From an uncultured Candidatus Saccharibacteria bacterium (GTDB taxonomy: Bacteria; Patescibacteriota; Saccharimonadia; Saccharimonadales; Saccharimonadaceae), in the NCBI GenBank assembly GCA_947169915.1, contig CAMVRN010000001.1, forward strand, positions 89,584 to 153,583: 64,000 bases of DNA. The letters are read 5' to 3'. The translations under genes were made by a program, and so were the position numbers. Below the pieces are notes generated by a model. It saw nothing but the letters and a program-made list of their open reading frames with translations. It was not told where the DNA came from and did no database searches. Positions 1-10,778 of the stretch are shown here, piece by piece; the stretch's first letter is position 1; each line of letters begins with the position of its first letter.

Positions 1-187
1 TACGTTCAACGATGTCCTCTGAGGCAATTCCTTCGGCGAGCAAGTCGCTTGCTTTTTTGTACCAAACTGCACTGAGATGAAGGATACTTTCTTGGCCAAT
101 GTAGAGGAACTCATGTTCGCTCTTCGTCGGAATCGATGCTGAATAATACTCATCTGGAATTAGATAGCAAAGGTCCTTTTTTCTCAT
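1..187 (-). CDS. Partial hypothetical protein (N-terminus MRKKDLCYLIPDEYYSASIPTKSEHEFLYIGQESILHLSAVWYKK...), runs off the window edge
   Basis: Open frame on minus strand from ATG at 187 with GGGAGG Shine-Dalgarno upstream; no stop before window edge. Confidence 0.6.
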   Translation of the reverse strand, partial: MRKKDLCYLIPDEYYSASIPTKSEHEFLYIGQESILHLSAVWYKKASDLLAEGIASEDIVER

Positions 188-277
188 GTTACCCTCCCTG
201 TTTTTAATGATGCTCCGTTTATAACGGCTATGCTTTTATTATATCATATTTTTACTATTTTTTCAAGATAAGCATAA

Positions 278-300
278 AAAACGCCCCTTGGGAGGGGCGG
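278..300. terminator. Rho-independent-type hairpin (cgccccttgggaggggcg)
   Basis: GC-rich inverted repeat with flanking A/T run. Confidence 0.45.
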
Positions 301-339
301 AGAAGGGGGAGGCGCTACAGCTAGCGCGGGGTGCGGAAC

Positions 340-978
340 TCAAGCAGCGTCGATAGGACTGGGCTGGCCAGAGATGCAGAAAAGCATACGGTCGGCTTTG
401 TCTCGGTCCGGAATGGACTGGGTGTAATAGTTCAGGTAGAGCCTGAAGTAATCCAGATGGGTTTTAAAAAACTCATAGTCCTCGGTCCGGAACACGGTGA
501 ATCCTTCGGGAACAAAGTCGATAAGATGCTGGCCAGATTGGTCGTAGACGCGAATTGTGAGAGCCGCGCTCTTAATTCTGACTTCTTCATCTTCTTCCTC
601 TGTATCTGCTTTAACTTTCGCAAGTATTCCCGAAATAAAACGGTCGGGATTTTCCATAAAACAGGTTATGCGATTTCCGGTCTTGAACGTAGGTTTCTCA
701 AACAGACAAGGTTTTGATTCGGCACCTTCAGCGATTTTTCTGATTTCACGCGCCTTAAAGGTGGAATCTTCTACGTCCTGCAGGAATCTTTCACGACGGT
801 GGAAATCGGTTTCGGTTTTAACTTTTGCGGACATTTTCTCCGCATGTTTCTTCCAGAATCTGGCAAGAAATTGAAGGTTTTCCTTCCCCAGATTGACCAT
901 GTCGCGACGGTTCCTAAGATTGAGGTTTTCAGAGTTAACACTCCAAGGCATGAAATCATCGAAATAATCTCCGTGCAT
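340..978 (-). CDS. Hypothetical protein (~212 aa from likely start MHGDYFDDF)
   Basis: ORF 340..1017; internal ATG at 978 preceded by GGGGTGAT SD-like sequence. Confidence 0.6.
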   Translation of the reverse strand: MHGDYFDDFMPWSVNSENLNLRNRRDMVNLGKENLQFLARFWKKHAEKMSAKVKTETDFHRRERFLQDVEDSTFKAREIRKIAEGAESKPCLFEKPTFKTGNRITCFMENPDRFISGILAKVKADTEEEDEEVRIKSAALTIRVYDQSGQHLIDFVPEGFTVFRTEDYEFFKTHLDYFRLYLNYYTQSIPDRDKADRMLFCISGQPSPIDAA

Positions 979-1113
979 AATATCACCCCTTTCTATCTGT
1001 GAATGTACAGCCGTCAAGAGAGACAGCGAATTTTTGTGCTCCTATTATATCACATATTTTACATCTAGTAAATAATATTTATTCAAAAAACTGGCCCTAA
1101 GCCAGTCTTTCAT

Positions 1114-2928
1114 TTAATAAGCGCGATTTTCCCTTTTTCGCTTAATCGGGTCGAGCTGACGTTTGCGTAGACGTAGTGATTTTGGTGTGACCTCTAGAAG
1201 TTCGTCGTCTAGGAGAAAATCAAGACATTGTTCGAGCGAGAGTTGAGTATATGGGGTGAGCTGGATTGCTCCGTCAGATGCGTGCGTACGCATGTTTGTT
1301 AATTGTTTCTCTCGGCAGATATTGAGGTCGATATCTTCTTTTTTGTTGCTCAGACCAACAATCATACCTTGATAGACAGGTACTTGCGGCGGAATAAATA
1401 GCGTACCGCGGGCCTGAGCCATATCAAGGGCGTAAGCGGTCGAAACGCCAGATTCGAAAGCAATCAGCGCACCATTTCTTTCTGGTTTGTATTTAGATTC
1501 AACTGGTTTGTATCCTTTTGGAATACTAGACATAATGACCGTACCCTTGGTCGCAGTCAACAGATTATTCCTGAGACCAATGAGCGCAGAGGTAGTTATT
1601 TCATATGTGAAACGAGTGGAACCCGTCGAAGTAATTTCAGTAGACTTTAAGTCGGCCTTGCGAATGCCTAGCTCTTGAGATACGGCGCCGACATATTCAG
1701 AATCAACCTCAATAGTGAGAGATTCGACTGGTTCGGATTTGATGCCGTCGATGTCTTTATAGACGACTTCTGGGCGCCCTGCTTCAAGCTCATAGCCCTC
1801 ACGGCGCATTGTTTCTATAAGAACAGATAGGTGAAGTTCGCCACGTCCAGATACTTTGTAGCCAAGACCATCAGGAATAATTTTGAGAGCGATATTGGTT
1901 TCTAGCTCTCTCTCGAGACGTTCGGCAATTTGGCGAGAAGTAGTAAACTCTCCTTCTTTCCCTTTCAGCGGAGAAGTGTTTGGACCGATATAAATTGAGA
2001 GTGTAGGTGGCTCGAGTTCAATAGTCGGAAGCGCTTCTGGATTATCGCCAGTCGCGATTGTGTCACCGATATTGGCTTTTCCTATGCCAGTAATCGCGAC
2101 AATATCGCCTGCAATTGCTTCTAGCGTCTCTTCTTTACCAAGGCCACGATAGGTAAAAAGGTTTTCAATCTTCGCATTTACGGTTTGGCTTCTACCAATC
2201 AGTTTTACGGATTGACCCTTTTTGAGTTTGCCACGAAAAACTTTGCCGATGGCATATTTGCCAAGATAATTATCGGCAGCAAGAGCAGCAACAAGAAGCT
2301 GAGCACCTTTACCATCATTCTCATCAACTTGCGGAGCGGGAATATCGTTAATGATAGATTCAAAAATAACGCGAAGGTCATTATCTAGGTCGGTAGTTTT
2401 TCCAGCTCTACCTTCGCGTGCAATAGCGTAGTAGATTGGATAATTAAGTTGTGACTCGTCGGTTGCGAGTTCTAGGAACAAATCAGAAATTTCATCTTTT
2501 ACCTCTTCAATACGAGCTGCTGGCTTATCGATTTTATTGATAATAACTACTGGTTTCAGCTTCAAATCGAGCGCTTTTTGAAGAACGAATTTAGTTTGCG
2601 GCATCGGTCCTTCTTGCGCGTCAACGATAAGAAGAACGCCGTCCGCCATGTTGAGTGTGCGTTCAACTTCGCCAGAGAAATCTGCGTGGCCCGGCGTGTC
2701 AATGATGTTGATTTTGTAACCGTCATAAAAAACTGCGGTCTGCTTCGCCGTGATAGTGATTCCGCGTTCGTGCTCCTGGTCGCCAGAATCCATAATGAGC
2801 GTTTGGCTCATTTCGGCCTGATTGTCGCGAAAAGTGTGGGATTGCTTCAAAAGTCCGTCGACGAGCGTGGTTTTACCATGGTCGACGTGTGCAATGATTG
2901 CGACGTTTCTGATTTTGTTCTTGTCCAT
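1114..2928 (-). CDS. typA: Ribosome-associated translational GTPase TypA/BipA
   Basis: Full-length 604 aa; [30 protein letters not shown] GTPase motifs and BipA C-terminal region. Confidence 0.97.
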   Translation of the reverse strand: MDKNKIRNVAIIAHVDHGKTTLVDGLLKQSHTFRDNQAEMSQTLIMDSGDQEHERGITITAKQTAVFYDGYKINIIDTPGHADFSGEVERTLNMADGVLLIVDAQEGPMPQTKFVLQKALDLKLKPVVIINKIDKPAARIEEVKDEISDLFLELATDESQLNYPIYYAIAREGRAGKTTDLDNDLRVIFESIINDIPAPQVDENDGKGAQLLVAALAADNYLGKYAIGKVFRGKLKKGQSVKLIGRSQTVNAKIENLFTYRGLGKEETLEAIAGDIVAITGIGKANIGDTIATGDNPEALPTIELEPPTLSIYIGPNTSPLKGKEGEFTTSRQIAERLERELETNIALKIIPDGLGYKVSGRGELHLSVLIETMRREGYELEAGRPEVVYKDIDGIKSEPVESLTIEVDSEYVGAVSQELGIRKADLKSTEITSTGSTRFTYEITTSALIGLRNNLLTATKGTVIMSSIPKGYKPVESKYKPERNGALIAFESGVSTAYALDMAQARGTLFIPPQVPVYQGMIVGLSNKKEDIDLNICREKQLTNMRTHASDGAIQLTPYTQLSLEQCLDFLLDDELLEVTPKSLRLRKRQLDPIKRKRENRAY

Positions 2929-3011
2929 AGTGGACTATTATACCATTATTCCTAATGTTTTTCAATCAAGAAAAAACGGGGGCGTTTTATCGCTCCCGTA
3001 TAACCTGTCGT

Positions 3012-3728
3012 TTATTCGTTGCAGGTCGAAATACAGCCTTCGGCAGTCGCAATTTTGTCCATCAAAGCACCGACTTTTTCTTTCCACGCCTCGATACGTT
3101 CTTCTGTCCAATATTCCTCTGGCTCTTTGAGTTCGAGGGTATCTTTGCTGGTTTCCCAATCGTTACCTACAATCTCTCCGTCAACGACGAATGTTGTGTT
3201 TGGAACATAGATTCTTTTTTCACCAACATTATCATATTGGAGATAGTCAGATAAAATTTCTACGAATTTCTTATATGTATCGGTTTCATTCTCGCGGTCG
3301 TTATGGATATTGTAATAATAAATCTCTTTAACCCCTTTTTCTTTTGCGACATCATTCAATAGTTTCGCATAGGCCTGGCACCATGGACATTCTGGGAAAC
3401 CGAGAAAAACGACGCCGGTTCCATTTTCGAGAATCTTTTTCGTTTCTTCTGCGGTCTTAAAAACAAAAACATTGTCAGATTCGACGAGAGAGTATTGGTC
3501 GGAAAAGCGCGAGGCATCCGTTTCAGATAATCTATCAATAGATTTAATTACGAATGGGAGCAAAATTGCGAGCAATATTACGCAAACAACTAGCAAAATC
3601 AAGCCGAACGCTGGATGATATGGTTCGGTCGCATGTACGGTTTTGGGCACATTTTTTGCGGTTGTCTTTCTTTTTGCTGTTTTTGCAGTTTTTGTCTTGG
3701 GAGTTAATTTAGATTTCTTTGTAACCAT
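3012..3728 (-). CDS. Membrane-anchored thioredoxin-like protein (CPWC motif)
   Basis: N-terminal TM segment plus FLGFPECPWCQAYAKLLNDVAKE thioredoxin-fold active site. Confidence 0.75.
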   Translation of the reverse strand: MVTKKSKLTPKTKTAKTAKRKTTAKNVPKTVHATEPYHPAFGLILLVVCVILLAILLPFVIKSIDRLSETDASRFSDQYSLVESDNVFVFKTAEETKKILENGTGVVFLGFPECPWCQAYAKLLNDVAKEKGVKEIYYYNIHNDRENETDTYKKFVEILSDYLQYDNVGEKRIYVPNTTFVVDGEIVGNDWETSKDTLELKEPEEYWTEERIEAWKEKVGALMDKIATAEGCISTCNE

Positions 3729-3787
3729 GATTTAATTTTAACATAAGTTTTTTGTTTTTTAGAAGGTTTTTTGATATAATAAAGGTT

Positions 3788-5275
3788 ATGGTTCGTACTA
3801 TTAAATCAAAAGGGATTCTATCTGGAATGCTACTTGGTTTGGCATTTCTTCTTTTACCAGCTGGTCAGATTGTCGCAGCTTTGACATGCCCGACGGTCGG
3901 TTCAAATACGTCTGGGTCGACTTCTTCTACCGAAGGTTCTTCTGCGCAACAACCGTCTTCGGAATGTGGTTCAACTGCATCGAACCTAAAGATTTATCTC
4001 AAAGAGCAGGGTTATTCAGATAATGCAATTTGTGGCATCATGGGCAACATAAAGAACGAATCTGGATTCGTTCTAGGAAGAATCCAAGGCAAGTCTCCGT
4101 CCGAGGCAGTCGGGGAAGATTTCCGCGCATATACAAATGGCGTCCGCAACCCCGATTTAATAAGAAATGGTAGCAACTTAGGCTTTGGCTTAGCGCAATG
4201 GACTTCAAGCGGGCGACTTAAAAATCTTCAGAATTATGCTGATTCCATCGGAAAAGGAATAGCGACATTTGATGCGCAAGGGCCATTTTTAGTAAATGAA
4301 TTAACTAATTCTTACAACATGGGTACTTCAAGGATGAATTCTATGAGCCTCGAAGAAGCGACTTTCGTAGTTTATCGAAACTTCGAGATTCCAAAATCAT
4401 CTTTTTGCGTGGGTGAAAAGTGTTGTTCTCAGTCCCAGATTTCCAATGGCAAGTGTAACGGGACAAACACAAATCAAGAAAGGCCTCCAACGAACTATTC
4501 TTCGTTCATCGCGAACAAGAGTAAATACCAGATGGCTTATAAGGCCTTCCAAGGTAGGGTAAGGAGCGCGGAATACGTTCGTGATAGCGTGCCGACGACA
4601 AACTGTACGCAAACGGGTGGTAGCGAAGAAGGCGGCAGTGGAGAAGGTAGTGGCGGAGAAGGTGACGACGGAGAAGGTGGCGGCGGGCAAGTAACTGGCG
4701 GAGAAGGTGCGCTTGGAAAACAAAGTACTAATGGGATGGTCGGCCAATTTGATAGTGGAATAAAGAATGTGGTTTGGAGGACGGATGGCTCGACAATCGG
4801 TTCGTCAGGTTGTTCGCTTATATCTGTCGTGAACGCAAACAATGCTTTGGGAAGGTCAAGTCTCACTCCAAGCACGCTTGCAGGATGGTCAAAGAGTAAT
4901 ATTGGTTCGGCAAACTGGGACAATCTAAAGAAAATGGCACGATACATAGGTTTATCAACCAGTGATTGGTTATGGTCTAGCAAATCGACTGCCGAATCGG
5001 TTAAAATTCAAAAGATTCGTGATACGCTTGCGAGTGGTGGTGTTATTATCGCTGGTGGAGATAGGTCTGGCACAGATTCTTCCTTCTGTACTAGCTCAAG
5101 GATAAATAGTGGCGAGTGCGTCTTCTCTTCTGGCGGTCACTTTGTTACTATCATTGGTATTACGGCAGACAATAAACTCGTAATTGCAAACCCAGCAAAA
5201 GCGAATAATCGTACTTGGATTTTTCCAGCAAGCACGGTTTTGAAATACTCTAACAAAGCAATCAAGGTAAAATAA
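3788..5275 (+). CDS. Secreted cell-wall hydrolase: phage-tail-lysozyme-like domain, Gly/Glu-rich linker, C39-like peptidase domain
   Basis: Signal peptide; ICGIMGNIKNESGF...GFGLAQWTSSGR; GGSGEGSGGEGDDGEGGGG linker; GCSLISVVNANNALG ... GGHFVTIIGITADNKLVIANPAK. Start at 3788 preferred over 3752 because of the -10 box at 3775-3780. Confidence 0.75.
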   Translation: MVRTIKSKGILSGMLLGLAFLLLPAGQIVAALTCPTVGSNTSGSTSSTEGSSAQQPSSECGSTASNLKIYLKEQGYSDNAICGIMGNIKNESGFVLGRIQGKSPSEAVGEDFRAYTNGVRNPDLIRNGSNLGFGLAQWTSSGRLKNLQNYADSIGKGIATFDAQGPFLVNELTNSYNMGTSRMNSMSLEEATFVVYRNFEIPKSSFCVGEKCCSQSQISNGKCNGTNTNQERPPTNYSSFIANKSKYQMAYKAFQGRVRSAEYVRDSVPTTNCTQTGGSEEGGSGEGSGGEGDDGEGGGGQVTGGEGALGKQSTNGMVGQFDSGIKNVVWRTDGSTIGSSGCSLISVVNANNALGRSSLTPSTLAGWSKSNIGSANWDNLKKMARYIGLSTSDWLWSSKSTAESVKIQKIRDTLASGGVIIAGGDRSGTDSSFCTSSRINSGECVFSSGGHFVTIIGITADNKLVIANPAKANNRTWIFPASTVLKYSNKAIKVK

Positions 5276-5853
5276 TGGACTACGACCAACCAATACTTTC
5301 AAAAAAGAAAATCATCATAATAGTTGCAGTTTTCTTTGCCCTTTTCGGAGCTGGCTGTGTTGCGTATTTTCTGTCGCAAGGCCCTGGTCAGGATATTCCT
5401 GATACACAGGAGCCGCAATTCGATTTTGCAAAAGAGGGTTCAAAAATTGCAGGAATTCAGATTCTGATGGAAAATGGCGGAATGGTGCAGGGGCAGTTTG
5501 ATAAAGTCGTCACAAGTTTGGATGAGCAATTGTCCGAGTTAGAACCAAACGCAACCTATTTTAACTATGTAGAGGAAAGTCTATCAATTACATCAAGCGG
5601 TAAGACGAGTCTTCCTGAAGTCGAGATTGACGATTCAACCGTTACGGGCAATGCAGAATATGAAGACGACATACCGGACGAAGAGTATGTTCGCGTAGCG
5701 GATGAAGAACTTGAAGAGGATGGACTTGAAAATGAATCGGTGTTTGATACTGTTGGCTTTGTGATGGTTTCAAGTCTTGGTACCGAGTACTTGGTAAGTG
5801 TTTACACAGCTGGCAACCTAAGCACTGCGAACGTAACCGTCGAAAAGAAATAG
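5275..5853 (+). CDS. Hypothetical membrane-anchored protein
   Basis: ORF with N-terminal TM helix, start overlaps upstream stop. Confidence 0.6.
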   Translation: MDYDQPILSKKKIIIIVAVFFALFGAGCVAYFLSQGPGQDIPDTQEPQFDFAKEGSKIAGIQILMENGGMVQGQFDKVVTSLDEQLSELEPNATYFNYVEESLSITSSGKTSLPEVEIDDSTVTGNAEYEDDIPDEEYVRVADEELEEDGLENESVFDTVGFVMVSSLGTEYLVSVYTAGNLSTANVTVEKK

Positions 5854-5862
5854 CGAAATACT

Positions 5863-5886
5863 AAAAAGGCCCCTTCGGGGGCTTTT
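5863..5886 (+). terminator. Intrinsic terminator hairpin
   Basis: aaaaaggccccttcgggggctttt. Confidence 0.65.
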
Positions 5887-5895
5887 GAAACTTCC

Positions 5896-5972
5896 TGGTG
5901 GAGCCTAGAGGATTTGAACCTCTGACCTTTTCTACGTCAAAGAAACGCTCTAGCCAGCTGAGCTAAGGCTCC
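5896..5972 (-). tRNA. tRNA-Val(GAC)
   Basis: Cloverleaf on minus strand; anticodon stem TTTCT/AGAAA with loop TTGACGT; encoded CCA. Confidence 0.93.
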
Positions 5973-5994
5973 GTCTAGGTTGTTAATAGATTTC

Positions 5995-6071
5995 TGGTGA
6001 GCCGGGAGAGGCTCGAACTCTCGACACCGGGCTTAAAAGGCCCGTGCTCTAACCAACTGAGCTACCGGCCC
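5995..6071 (-). tRNA. tRNA-Lys(TTT)
   Basis: Cloverleaf; anticodon stem CGGGC/GCCCG with loop CTTTTAA; encoded CCA. Confidence 0.93.
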
Positions 6072-6178
6072 AAAAATCTTTTCTTATTATATCACACATA
6101 CAGAAAAATAAAAGAGTTTATTTTTATCTATAAAAATAGGCGCCCTCGCAGTTTTTGAGCGCCTATTTCGACGTGTCG

Positions 6179-7168
6179 CTATTTACGCGACCGGATGTTT
6201 TTGCGATAGTTTTTCTTTTTCGGACGGAGGACAGTGACCGATATGAATATTAAGATGCTTACGAAAATGATAATTGCAGTAGCGATTAAGTCAGTTCTAG
6301 CAATGCTTGTTCCGCCAGAGAACACACCCGTGTCAGGCACGCTCGGGGCAGATGGGCTAGTATATTCGACTTCAAATACGGAGACTGGCGAGAATAATAC
6401 TTCGTACTCAACATCATCGCCTTCTCCCGTTACAGAATAAGCCGTAACGAAGATGGTATATCCTCCGCTCTCTAACCCATAACTAGCGAACGGCAAGGTA
6501 ACAGATTTTGAGCCAGATTCGTATCCTTCTTCTCCTGGCTCGACAATAACCGAGACTGGCTTATCGAATAAATCGTTACCTTCGTCATCAACCGGCATAA
6601 TCTCGATTTTTCCAACTCCGGCGTCGTATTCGATATCGATGATTGGGTCATTGGTTTCTTTGTCGGTTCCCGATTGCTTGACGTTCGATGGGATATAAAA
6701 GAATTCTATTGAATCTTCGTCGTATCCTGCTGAACTAACAGATTTTAATGTAAGAATATAATCGTTGTAAGATAGCGAATGTTCGGCAAGATTAATTGTT
6801 ACGGAACCATCTCCGGTATATATCGTATTCGGGTCAATCGCTCCGCCATTTGGGCTAAATGAAGGAAGTTGAATAGACTGAGGATTTCCTTCGTCGTCGT
6901 CAAAGCCCAGCCAAACTTCGACATACGATGTGTTGTCAAAAGTAAAAGCAGTCGTGACTAGTGGCGATGTAGAAATTACGCCAGTTGCCGGCGATGAGAT
7001 TTCGACAGCTGGAGTTGTGGTACTACTATGGACAACCACTTGTACAGTATCGGTGCCTGCCCCTTTTGCAAATGCATTCTCCGTAGGCAAAAAATAGGCG
7101 AGCACTGTCATGAGCGCCACCAACAATAAGCCAATAATTCCAAGAAGCCTTTTTCTCGCTTTTACCAT
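6179..7168 (-). CDS. Surface protein with C-terminal sorting-like signal (VPDTG...TM...basic tail)
   Basis: Signal peptide, beta-rich extracellular repeats, C-terminal VPDTG + hydrophobic stretch + RPKKKNYRKNIRSRK; start at internal Met MVKARKRLL preferred. Confidence 0.6.
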   Translation of the reverse strand: MVKARKRLLGIIGLLLVALMTVLAYFLPTENAFAKGAGTDTVQVVVHSSTTTPAVEISSPATGVISTSPLVTTAFTFDNTSYVEVWLGFDDDEGNPQSIQLPSFSPNGGAIDPNTIYTGDGSVTINLAEHSLSYNDYILTLKSVSSAGYDEDSIEFFYIPSNVKQSGTDKETNDPIIDIEYDAGVGKIEIMPVDDEGNDLFDKPVSVIVEPGEEGYESGSKSVTLPFASYGLESGGYTIFVTAYSVTGEGDDVEYEVLFSPVSVFEVEYTSPSAPSVPDTGVFSGGTSIARTDLIATAIIIFVSILIFISVTVLRPKKKNYRKNIRSRK

Positions 7169-7306
7169 AACTCTACACTTTTTTGTTTTTAGTTTTTGTT
7201 TGGACCCGTGAGGATTCACGTTTCCTTAATTCTAGTGTATACGAAAAAATAGGTTTGTCAATAGTTTTTATGCTTATTTTTATAAAAGTCAATTATATGT
7301 TGTTTA

Positions 7307-9943
7307 CTATTCCGAGCGGAGCGCTTCAACTGGGTCATGTTTCGCCGCTGAGCGTGCTGGGATAAGTCCGCCAATCAATGTCAAAACAATCGACAGGCCA
7401 ACCAAGATAAGTGCGGCGATAGGGTCAAGCGCGGCACGGATATTAACTCCTGACGCGACATGTGCGAGGATTGTGTTTATTATTGGGATAATGAAATAGC
7501 TAATACCAATTCCGAATAGCCCGGCGAGAAGCCCAACAATAAAGGTTTCGGCATTGAAGATGCTTGAAACATTGTGTTTACTCGCGCCGATTGCGCGTAG
7601 AATCCCAATTTCTTTTTTGCGTTCATAGACGGAGATATAAGTGATAATTCCAATCATAAAGCTTGAAACGACTAGTGAAATTGAAACGAAGGCGATAAGC
7701 ACGTAGCTGACCGCATCGACGATAGTGCGGACTGAATCCATCAATATGCCTGTGAGGTCACTATAATTTATCTCTTGCTCTTTGTCATGTTCGTCGTTGT
7801 ATTTTTTAATGAAATTCTTAAAGTTTTCTTTACCCTCAAAACTGCTGAAGTAAAACCAAAGTGAAGAAGGTTCGTTTAGGTCCTGGTAGCCTAGCGACTT
7901 CAAATTGGACTTTTGGTCACGCTCGGTATTGCTCGAAATTGCAGAAATAACCCTGGTGAGTTCTTCTTCTGTAAAATTGAGCGAAAAGGCATCGTCCATA
8001 CTTCCCTGTCCGGCCATAGCTTGCATGAGTTTGCTCTGGTCAACCGAAATAAGGTCAGAAAAGCTATAGTTGAGTTTTCCCTCTTGCTGGTCGAACTTTG
8101 CGCCAGAGAAGACATCGAGTTCTTTATCTTCGAGCTGTTTTCTAACTACATCGGATTTGCTCGCGCGGTTAATAATCTCTTTAATGAGCTCTGGGTTGTA
8201 GTTGACGCCTTGATCTAGAGCTTCAGCTGTAATCCCTTCCTTTGCAGTGATGACTCCGACAACTTTGAGCTTGATGGCTTTCTCTTCGAAAACGGTTTTA
8301 AGATAGTCTTCATCCTCTGACATGTTCTCGTAAACTTCATACTTATCGTTGTACTTGTATAGGTCGCTTGGGACGATAACGCGGAGGTCAAGGTCAAGAA
8401 ACTCTTCATAATCCATCATTATTGGTTCATTCTTAATATCAGATGATTCGCCAGACATTAGTTTCGCAATCAACGTATCGAGTTCAGAAGTATCCCTAAG
8501 GCCCAGTTCGTAGGCAAGAAAATCGCTTATTGTTCCTTCAGCCCCAATGTTCAGAATCACCTCATTATATTCTTCTGGCCAGCGTCCTGCGAGAACTTCA
8601 TATTGGTTCTCAAGAGTTTCGCGGTCATTGGTCAGAGGAAGATAAACCGACATGGCGCTTCCGGTGAAGTTCGTAATAAAATCGCCTCCAAAGGTGCTTG
8701 AGAATGTATCCATCGGGTTTAGTTTAGCGATTCTGTCCGTTGCGTCGACTGCATAAACGAGTGGCTCAATCCCGTAACCTACGGTAATGGATTTAACGTC
8801 ATTTTCGAGTTCGCTTTGATGTTCGTCGTAATATTGTTTGAACGCTTTAAGATCATTGGTCGCGACCGACTTAATGGCACTTTCTAGAATTGGTATCTCT
8901 ACCGTGTCTTTGCCTTTTTCATCGCGGAGTTTTGAACGCTCGGAAAGCACACGTCCTGATTGAGTCGAATCGTCGGTGGTTTGCATGAGGCTAGCCATAG
9001 AAAATGATTCTTCGGTAATCATCAGCGGGTACGAAACCAATACATCTTGTTCAATACTATCAACGTAGTTTTGGAAGCCGGTAGAAACCGCGAGAATGAG
9101 AGCGATACCTATGATGCCAATACTTCCAGCAAAAGAAACTAGGATTGTGCGAGCTTTTTTTGTTAGAAGATTGTTAAAGGATAGACCAAGAGCGGTTTTG
9201 AACGACATGTGTGTTTTCTTAGACTTTTTCTTGATATCTTCGGCATTAAGTCTTGTCATTTTACCGTTATGGACGTGCGAATCGGAAGTTATCTTCCCGT
9301 CTTTGAGACGGATAATCCTAGTTGAATAGTTACGAGCGAGTTCTGGATTATGCGTCACCATAATCACGAGTTTGGTCTTAGAAATATTTTTCAGAATCTT
9401 CATGATTTGTTCGCTGGTTTCGGAATCAAGAGCGCCGGTAGGTTCGTCTGCAAGCAGAATATCTGGGTCGTTTACTAATGCGCGCGCAATCGCAACTCGT
9501 TGCATTTGCCCTCCAGAGAGTTCCGCTGGACGTTTCATCATGTGCTCGCCCAACCCAACTGCTTTCAAGGCAGCGCGAGCGCGAGTGATTCCCTCACGCT
9601 TAGAGATGCCTGAAAGTGTCAATGCGAGACGAACGTTGTTTAAAATCGTCTGATGAGATATGAGGTTGTAGCTTTGAAAAACAAAACCGATGCGGTGGTT
9701 TCTATATGCATCCCAGTTACTATCCTTGAAGTCCTTTGTCGAAACACCGTCAACGATTAGGTCGCCGGAAGTATATTTATCTAGTCCGCCGATAATATTC
9801 AATAGGGTGGTTTTACCGGACCCGGATGGGCCTAGTATACTTGCAAATTCTGAGTCACGAAAAATAAGTGAAACTGAATTTAGGGCACGTTGCTTAAAAG
9901 TGCCAGTCTTATAGACTTTAGTTATGTTTTTTAACTCTAACAC
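7307..9943 (-). CDS. ABC transporter, ATP-binding domain fused to MacB/FtsX-type permease
   Basis: [39 protein letters not shown], then FtsX-like permease with long extracytoplasmic domain. Confidence 0.9.
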   Translation of the reverse strand: MLELKNITKVYKTGTFKQRALNSVSLIFRDSEFASILGPSGSGKTTLLNIIGGLDKYTSGDLIVDGVSTKDFKDSNWDAYRNHRIGFVFQSYNLISHQTILNNVRLALTLSGISKREGITRARAALKAVGLGEHMMKRPAELSGGQMQRVAIARALVNDPDILLADEPTGALDSETSEQIMKILKNISKTKLVIMVTHNPELARNYSTRIIRLKDGKITSDSHVHNGKMTRLNAEDIKKKSKKTHMSFKTALGLSFNNLLTKKARTILVSFAGSIGIIGIALILAVSTGFQNYVDSIEQDVLVSYPLMITEESFSMASLMQTTDDSTQSGRVLSERSKLRDEKGKDTVEIPILESAIKSVATNDLKAFKQYYDEHQSELENDVKSITVGYGIEPLVYAVDATDRIAKLNPMDTFSSTFGGDFITNFTGSAMSVYLPLTNDRETLENQYEVLAGRWPEEYNEVILNIGAEGTISDFLAYELGLRDTSELDTLIAKLMSGESSDIKNEPIMMDYEEFLDLDLRVIVPSDLYKYNDKYEVYENMSEDEDYLKTVFEEKAIKLKVVGVITAKEGITAEALDQGVNYNPELIKEIINRASKSDVVRKQLEDKELDVFSGAKFDQQEGKLNYSFSDLISVDQSKLMQAMAGQGSMDDAFSLNFTEEELTRVISAISSNTERDQKSNLKSLGYQDLNEPSSLWFYFSSFEGKENFKNFIKKYNDEHDKEQEINYSDLTGILMDSVRTIVDAVSYVLIAFVSISLVVSSFMIGIITYISVYERKKEIGILRAIGASKHNVSSIFNAETFIVGLLAGLFGIGISYFIIPIINTILAHVASGVNIRAALDPIAALILVGLSIVLTLIGGLIPARSAAKHDPVEALRSE

Positions 9944-10039
9944 ATTCTCCTTTTATGTATATTATATATAGTTGTTATGTTTTTGTCGAGCAAGGACGTA
10001 TGCCTTTATTCATGCTATAATGGTAAAAAAGGAGGAATA

Positions 10040-10546
10040 ATGGAAAACGAACAACCAAAAGCTAAAGGTTCAAAAACTATGACTTACGCCATAATCGGTG
10101 TGCTTGCAGTTGCATTGATTGGGGGCGGAATCTTTCTTTTGACCCGCAATAAAGGTGACAACAATGGTGGTAATAGTAGCGATGTTCCAGAAGTTGTTGA
10201 ACCAACCGTTGTTACTGCGGCGGAGCTTAATGGCGAGAGGGCGGTTACGATTGCTTATGGAGATTATGAAGCGATGCAAACGCTTGCAAGTGACATCCAA
10301 AATGGTCGCATGACTGGCAAAATCGTCGAAATTGATGGTATTGTTAGCCACCCAGGTACAAGCTATTCTATTACCGAAGCAAGCGCTGATGGAACTACTA
10401 AAATTGGTACGGTTTTCAATATTAAGGACGGTTCGGCATATCCAGAGGATGGAAAGCGCGCCAGAGTCATTGCAAAAGTTGTTGAAGAAAGTGCTATGAA
10501 TTTCCAGCTTGCAACGCTTAAAGACTTTGTTGAAGAAGTAAAATAA
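10040..10546 (+). CDS. Hypothetical membrane-anchored protein
   Basis: ATG at 10040 preceded by AAGGAGG; N-terminal TM helix. Confidence 0.65.
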   Translation: MENEQPKAKGSKTMTYAIIGVLAVALIGGGIFLLTRNKGDNNGGNSSDVPEVVEPTVVTAAELNGERAVTIAYGDYEAMQTLASDIQNGRMTGKIVEIDGIVSHPGTSYSITEASADGTTKIGTVFNIKDGSAYPEDGKRARVIAKVVEESAMNFQLATLKDFVEEVK

Positions 10547-10561
10547 AATAACAAGCAGACT

Positions 10562-10588
10562 AAAATCCAGCCCTTCGGGGCTGGTTTT
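10562..10588 (+). terminator. Intrinsic terminator hairpin
   Basis: ccagcccttcggggctggtttt. Confidence 0.65.
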
Positions 10589-10593
10589 CGATA

Positions 10594-10627
10594 AAAAAAG
10601 AAAGACCTAAAGGTCTTTATTTTTTTC
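10594..10627. terminator. Hairpin with A/T flanks (bidirectional terminator candidate)
   Basis: aaaaaaagaaagacctaaaggtctttattttttt. Confidence 0.6.
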
Positions 10628-10628
10628 T

Positions 10629-10718
10629 TGGTGCGCCTGACTAGACTCGAACTAGCACAGCACTAAAATGGCCACTACCACCTCAAGGTAGCGTGTCTAC
10701 CAATTCCACCACAGGCGC
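10629..10718 (-). tRNA. tRNA-Leu(GAG)
   Basis: Class II tRNA with long variable arm; anticodon loop TTGAGGT; acceptor GCGCCTG/CAGGCGC; CCA encoded. Confidence 0.92.
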
Positions 10719-10778
10719 ATAATCTGTTAAAGATACCTTTTGATATTATATCACACTTATTGAGATTTTTGCAAGGAA

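Noticed and set aside
4537-4983. 148-aa antisense ORF with PPPPSPSSPSPPLP
   Set aside because: Antisense of the Gly/Glu-rich linker of the cell-wall hydrolase; composition artefact.
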